Below are positions 60,934 through 64,000 of a stretch of DNA of 64,000 nucleotides, piece by piece; positions within the stretch are counted from its first letter, which is position 1; each line of letters begins with the position of its first letter. The stretch is from NCBI GenBank assembly GCA_002281555.1, contig NCGJ01000001.1, positions 62,001 to 126,000 on the forward strand. Direction: 5' to 3'. The notes below the pieces were generated by a model, which saw nothing but the letters and a program-made list of their open reading frames with translations, had not been told where the DNA came from and ran no database searches. The position numbers were made by a program, and so were the translations under genes. Origin of the DNA: Hydrogenophilales bacterium 28-61-23. GTDB lineage: Bacteria; Pseudomonadota; Gammaproteobacteria; Burkholderiales; Thiobacillaceae.

Positions 60934-62759
60934 CAGTACGTCCTTTCCTTGGGCTGAAACGTCTTCACGGTCAGCGGCTTCAGGCGCACCGGCTTGTAGT
61001 CGAGCTGATCCCGCTCTCGGAAATACAGGCTGTGGCGCAGCCAGTGTTCGTCGTCGCGCTCGGGATGGTCTTCGCGGCTGTGCGCGCCCCGGCTTTCGGT
61101 TCGCGCCAGCGCGGAAACCAGCGTGGCGCGCGCAATCGGCAGCAGATTCTCCAGCTCGAGCGCTTCCAGACGCGCAGTGTTGAACATCTTGCTGTGGTCG
61201 CTTAGCGTCGCATCGGGCAGGCGCGCCTCGACCGCGCTCAGTTTTTCCAGGCCGGCCTTCAACAACGCCTCGTTGCGATAAACGCCGCAGTGCGCCTGCA
61301 TGATCTGCTGCATCTCGGCACGCAGTCCGGCCACGGTTTCCGTGCCGGTTTTTTGGGGTTCGTGTTCGGGTTTGCGCTCGGTTTTACGTTCGGGTTTACG
61401 TTTATCCCAGCGCGCCAAACGGGCCAGCGAGGTCTCGACCGCGTCCTCTGGCAACGGACGCGCAATCGGGTTCTCGCGCAAGGTTTCGATCATATGGATG
61501 CCGGCGGCGCGGCCGAACACGACCAGATCGAGCAGGGAATTGCCGCCCAGGCGATTGGCGCCATGTACCGACACGCAGGCGCACTCGCCCACGGCATAGA
61601 GCCCGGGCACCGCCTCTTCCGGGCCGGTACGCACCGGCGTCACCACCTGGCCATGCATATTGCTGGGAATGCCGCCCATCATGTAATGCGCGGTCGGCGT
61701 CACCGGCATGGGCGCGACGCAGGGGTCGACGCCGGCGAACTGCATGGACAACTCGCGGATGCCAGGCAGGCGTTCCTTGATCTTGTCGGCGCCGATGTGG
61801 TCGATCTTCAAATACACGAAATCGCCATGCTCGCCACAGCCCCGCCCGGCCAGCAATTCCTGGGCGATCGCCCGCGACACCACGTCGCGCGAGGCCAAGT
61901 CCTGGGCATTGGGCGCATAGCGCTGCATGAAGCGCTCGCCATCCTTGTTGATCAGGTAACCGCCCTCCCCGCGCACGCCCTCGGTAATCAGGCTGCCGAT
62001 CTCGGGAATGCCGGTCGGATGGAACTGCCAGAACTCCATGTCTTCCAGCGGCAGGCCGGCGCGCAGCACCATGCCGAGGCCATCGCCGGTGTTGATGTGG
62101 GCGTTGGTGGAGTGGCGAAAAATGCGGCAGGCGCCGCCGGTGGCCAACAGCGTGGCGCGCGCCTCGAACAGCCAGGGTTCGCCGGTCTCGATCTCCAGCG
62201 CGGTCACACCCAGCACATAACCGTCCTGGTCGCGGATCAGATCGAGGGCGAAGAACTCGTCGAAGAACTGGGTGCGGGCCGCGATGTTGCGCTGGTAAAG
62301 CGTGTGCAGCAGGGCATGGCCGGTGCGATCCGCCGCCGCGCAGGTGCGGATCGCCTGCTCGCCACCGTAGTTTTGCGACTGGCCGCCGAACGGGCGCTGG
62401 TAGATCTTGCCGTTGTCCAGGCGCGAGAACGGCAGGCCCATGTGCTCCAGCTCATACACGGCGGCGGCCGCGTTGCGGCACATGAATTCGATGGCGTCCT
62501 GGTCGCCCAGATAGTCCGAGCCCTTGACCGTGTCGTACATGTGCCAGTGCCAGTTGTCGTCCGACACATTGGCCAGCGCCGCCGTGATGCCGCCCTGGGC
62601 GGAGACGGTGTGCGAGCGGGTGGGGAACACCTTGGAAATCAGCGCCACCTTGAAGTTGGCCTGAGCCAGTTGCAGCGCGGCGCGCAGGCCCGCGCCGCCG
62701 CCGCCGACAATCACCGCATCGAAGGTGCGTTTGGGGATGGAAGTTTTGACCGCACTCAC
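60933..62759 (-). CDS. sdhA: succinate dehydrogenase flavoprotein subunit
   Basis: 608 residues from a GTG start at 62759, in a GTGA overlap with the sdhD stop; no closer ATG exists and the upstream frame is not SdhA. FAD-binding [19 protein letters not shown], the flavinylated His in [11 protein letters not shown], the substrate Arg/His region and C-terminal [17 protein letters not shown] are present. An insertion of about 15 residues, [16 protein letters not shown], lies near 500 and is not usual in SdhA. The codon pattern there is repetitive. Confidence 0.96.
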   Translation of the reverse strand: MSAVKTSIPKRTFDAVIVGGGGAGLRAALQLAQANFKVALISKVFPTRSHTVSAQGGITAALANVSDDNWHWHMYDTVKGSDYLGDQDAIEFMCRNAAAAVYELEHMGLPFSRLDNGKIYQRPFGGQSQNYGGEQAIRTCAAADRTGHALLHTLYQRNIAARTQFFDEFFALDLIRDQDGYVLGVTALEIETGEPWLFEARATLLATGGACRIFRHSTNAHINTGDGLGMVLRAGLPLEDMEFWQFHPTGIPEIGSLITEGVRGEGGYLINKDGERFMQRYAPNAQDLASRDVVSRAIAQELLAGRGCGEHGDFVYLKIDHIGADKIKERLPGIRELSMQFAGVDPCVAPMPVTPTAHYMMGGIPSNMHGQVVTPVRTGPEEAVPGLYAVGECACVSVHGANRLGGNSLLDLVVFGRAAGIHMIETLRENPIARPLPEDAVETSLARLARWDKRKPERKTERKPEHEPQKTGTETVAGLRAEMQQIMQAHCGVYRNEALLKAGLEKLSAVEARLPDATLSDHSKMFNTARLEALELENLLPIARATLVSALARTESRGAHSREDHPERDDEHWLRHSLYFRERDQLDYKPVRLKPLTVKTFQPKERTY

Positions 62760-63109
62760 TTCACGCTCCAGAGAATGTCCACCGTCCACACCAGGCAAGC
62801 CAGATAGAGTGTGGCAAAAGCGAAATACGAAAACAGGCGCAACGCCAGGCAGCGCGCGCAATGCAGATAGTCGATGAAAATTTCGCGCAGGCCGATCCAG
62901 GCATGCAGCAGCACGGCCAGCACACACAGCAGCACGGCCACTTTCATGCCCAACGGCATGAACAACGCGCGCCAGCCGGCATAGTCCAGGCTGGGCGCGG
63001 CCAGGACATAGATGGCGAACAACGGCATGAACAACGCCATGTAGATTGAGCTGGCGCGCTGCATCAGCCACATATCGAGCCCGCGGCGGGAACCGCCGAC
63101 GCGCCTCAT
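62756..63109 (-). CDS. sdhD: succinate dehydrogenase membrane anchor SdhD
   Basis: 117 residues with three membrane helices; [16 protein letters not shown] has the haem-coordinating His and the conserved Asp-Tyr of the quinone site. Anchors SdhAB to the inner membrane. It lies 24 bp downstream of sdhC. Confidence 0.93.
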   Translation of the reverse strand: MRRVGGSRRGLDMWLMQRASSIYMALFMPLFAIYVLAAPSLDYAGWRALFMPLGMKVAVLLCVLAVLLHAWIGLREIFIDYLHCARCLALRLFSYFAFATLYLACLVWTVDILWSVK

Positions 63110-63133
63110 GTCGGTTTCCTCATCCCGGTTCCC

Positions 63134-63511
63134 TCATGCCAGCCTCCATACCGCGATCAGCGCGGTCAGCCCGGCGGCGGCGATGAGGCTGGCCCAGGCC
63201 GTCTTGCGCGCGCGATACCTTTCTTCGCCCCAACCGAAGTCGAAGCCCAGATGGCGCAAGCCGGCCAGAAAGTGGTGCAGCAAGGCCCAGATCAGCGCCA
63301 TCGACAGCAACCAGCCCCAGATACCGCCCAGCCACGCGGCCACATTCCGGAAATCCTCCGGCGCGCGCAGCGACAGCATCAAGACGTACAGGACACCGGG
63401 AATGGCCAGCGAAAGCAGCGCGCCGCTGGCACGATGCAGGATGGACACCCAACCGCCGATGGGCAGACGCATCTGCATCAGGTTCAGGTAATACGGTCTG
63501 ACTTCGTTCAT
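63134..63511 (-). CDS. sdhC: succinate dehydrogenase cytochrome b556 subunit
   Basis: 125 residues with three membrane helices, the family segment SILHRASGALLSL with Ser/Arg of the quinone site, and HHFLAGLRHLGFDFG with the haem His. It is the first gene of the sdh cluster, only 13 bp after the dctM stop, so no separate promoter is obvious. Confidence 0.94.
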   Translation of the reverse strand: MNEVRPYYLNLMQMRLPIGGWVSILHRASGALLSLAIPGVLYVLMLSLRAPEDFRNVAAWLGGIWGWLLSMALIWALLHHFLAGLRHLGFDFGWGEERYRARKTAWASLIAAAGLTALIAVWRLA

Positions 63512-63524
63512 TGCCCTTGCCCAA

Positions 63525-64000
63525 TCAAGAAAGCATGCCCAGGCTGCGCGGCAACCAGAGCGAAATTATCGGCACATAAGTCACCAGCGCCAGGAACACC
63601 AGCATGGTCAGCAGCCACGGCCAGACCGCGATGGTCAGTTCGGTGATCCCCATCCTGGCGATGCCGCTCGCCACGTACAGATTCAGCCCCACCGGCGGGT
63701 GGCACATGCCCACCTCCATGTTCACCACCATGACGATGCCGAAATGCACCGGATCGATACCCAGACCGATGGCAATCGGAAACAGAATGGGCGCCATGAT
63801 CAGCACAATCGAAGACGGCTCCATGAAGTTGCCGGCCAGCAGCAGCAACACGTTGGCGATGAGCAGGAAGCCGATCACGCCCAAGCCTTGCGACAGCATC
63901 CAGTTGGCCATTTCCTGCGGGATATTTTCGTGCGTCATCAAGAACGAAAACAGGATGGCGTTGGTGATGATGTAGAGCAGCATCGCGCTCATGTTGGCCG
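63525..64000 (-). CDS. dctM: TRAP transporter large permease (DctM), C-terminal part
   Basis: The frame stays open to the window edge, so only the last 158 or so residues are seen. Hydrophobic helices and the DctM signatures LLLLAGNFMEPSSIVLIMAPILFPI and NMEVGMCHPPVGLNLYVASGI are clear. The large permease forms the transport path of a tripartite ATP-independent periplasmic system, typically for C4-dicarboxylates such as succinate or malate. Its placement straight before sdhC would tie dicarboxylate uptake to succinate oxidation. Confidence 0.9.
   Translation of the reverse strand, partial: ANMSAMLLYIITNAILFSFLMTHENIPQEMANWMLSQGLGVIGFLLIANVLLLLAGNFMEPSSIVLIMAPILFPIAIGLGIDPVHFGIVMVVNMEVGMCHPPVGLNLYVASGIARMGITELTIAVWPWLLTMLVFLALVTYVPIISLWLPRSLGMLS

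Overview
The window is high-GC DNA from a free-living Gram-negative bacterium, most likely a betaproteobacterium. The evidence is the ftsK-lolA-rarA block, the sdhCDAB-sdhE-gltA-sucA respiratory cluster, a short H-NS-family protein with the WTGRGRRPSW motif, and a PEP-CTERM protein. I cannot name the genus. I saw no rRNA, tRNA, CRISPR array, transposase or prophage.

1-12 kb: a hydrolase fragment and a tandem-repeat Lcl/DUF1566 protein (+) precede a minus-strand operon that reads kaiC, kaiB, a 1790-residue hybrid kinase, a doubtful 47-codon ORF, a GGDEF/EAL protein and a SRPBCC protein. Every junction is a 4-base ATGA overlap. There is no kaiA. The kinase carries a PAS domain with FixL-type haem residues and ends in an EAL domain, so the operon looks like a KaiBC timer wired to oxygen or redox sensing and c-di-GMP turnover.

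12-49 kb: an envelope- and stress-related accessory region. It holds a CPA1 antiporter, glycine-zipper, BON, OmpA and collagen-like envelope proteins, a PLD-family lipoprotein, a PAS-GGDEF cyclase, a lipoprotein-LpxR cassette, a TolC/MacA/MacB-type efflux system, a YflT-type stress protein, two DUF4360 proteins, MarC, TerC, a transglutaminase, haemolysin III, a kinase-regulator-Crp operon and a YqjD/YqjE/YqjK block. Four Crp-type regulators lie here. About 15 intergenic sites share a CRP-like geometry (TGTK-N8-WACA, inner bases mostly CG...CG). At ten of them a -10-like hexamer of form NATNNT or NANNNT lies exactly 21 bp downstream, the class II (-41.5) arrangement. These sites precede the kaiC operon, the antiporter, crp genes, ompA and small envelope proteins, which suggests one Crp-family regulon. 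Around 34-37 kb there are signs of rearrangement: a palindromic element abutting a truncated CPBP gene, a fragment copied from ompA, and an interspersed repeat between the DUF4360 paralogues.

49-64 kb: conserved chromosome core. It contains rarA, lolA and ftsK (-), then trxB, a Smr-domain gene and an H-NS-family gene (+), then a tightly overlapped minus-strand TCA-cycle cluster, sdhC-D-A-B-E, gltA and sucA, directly downstream of a TRAP-transporter dctM gene that runs off the window. The Crp-like boxes are absent here.
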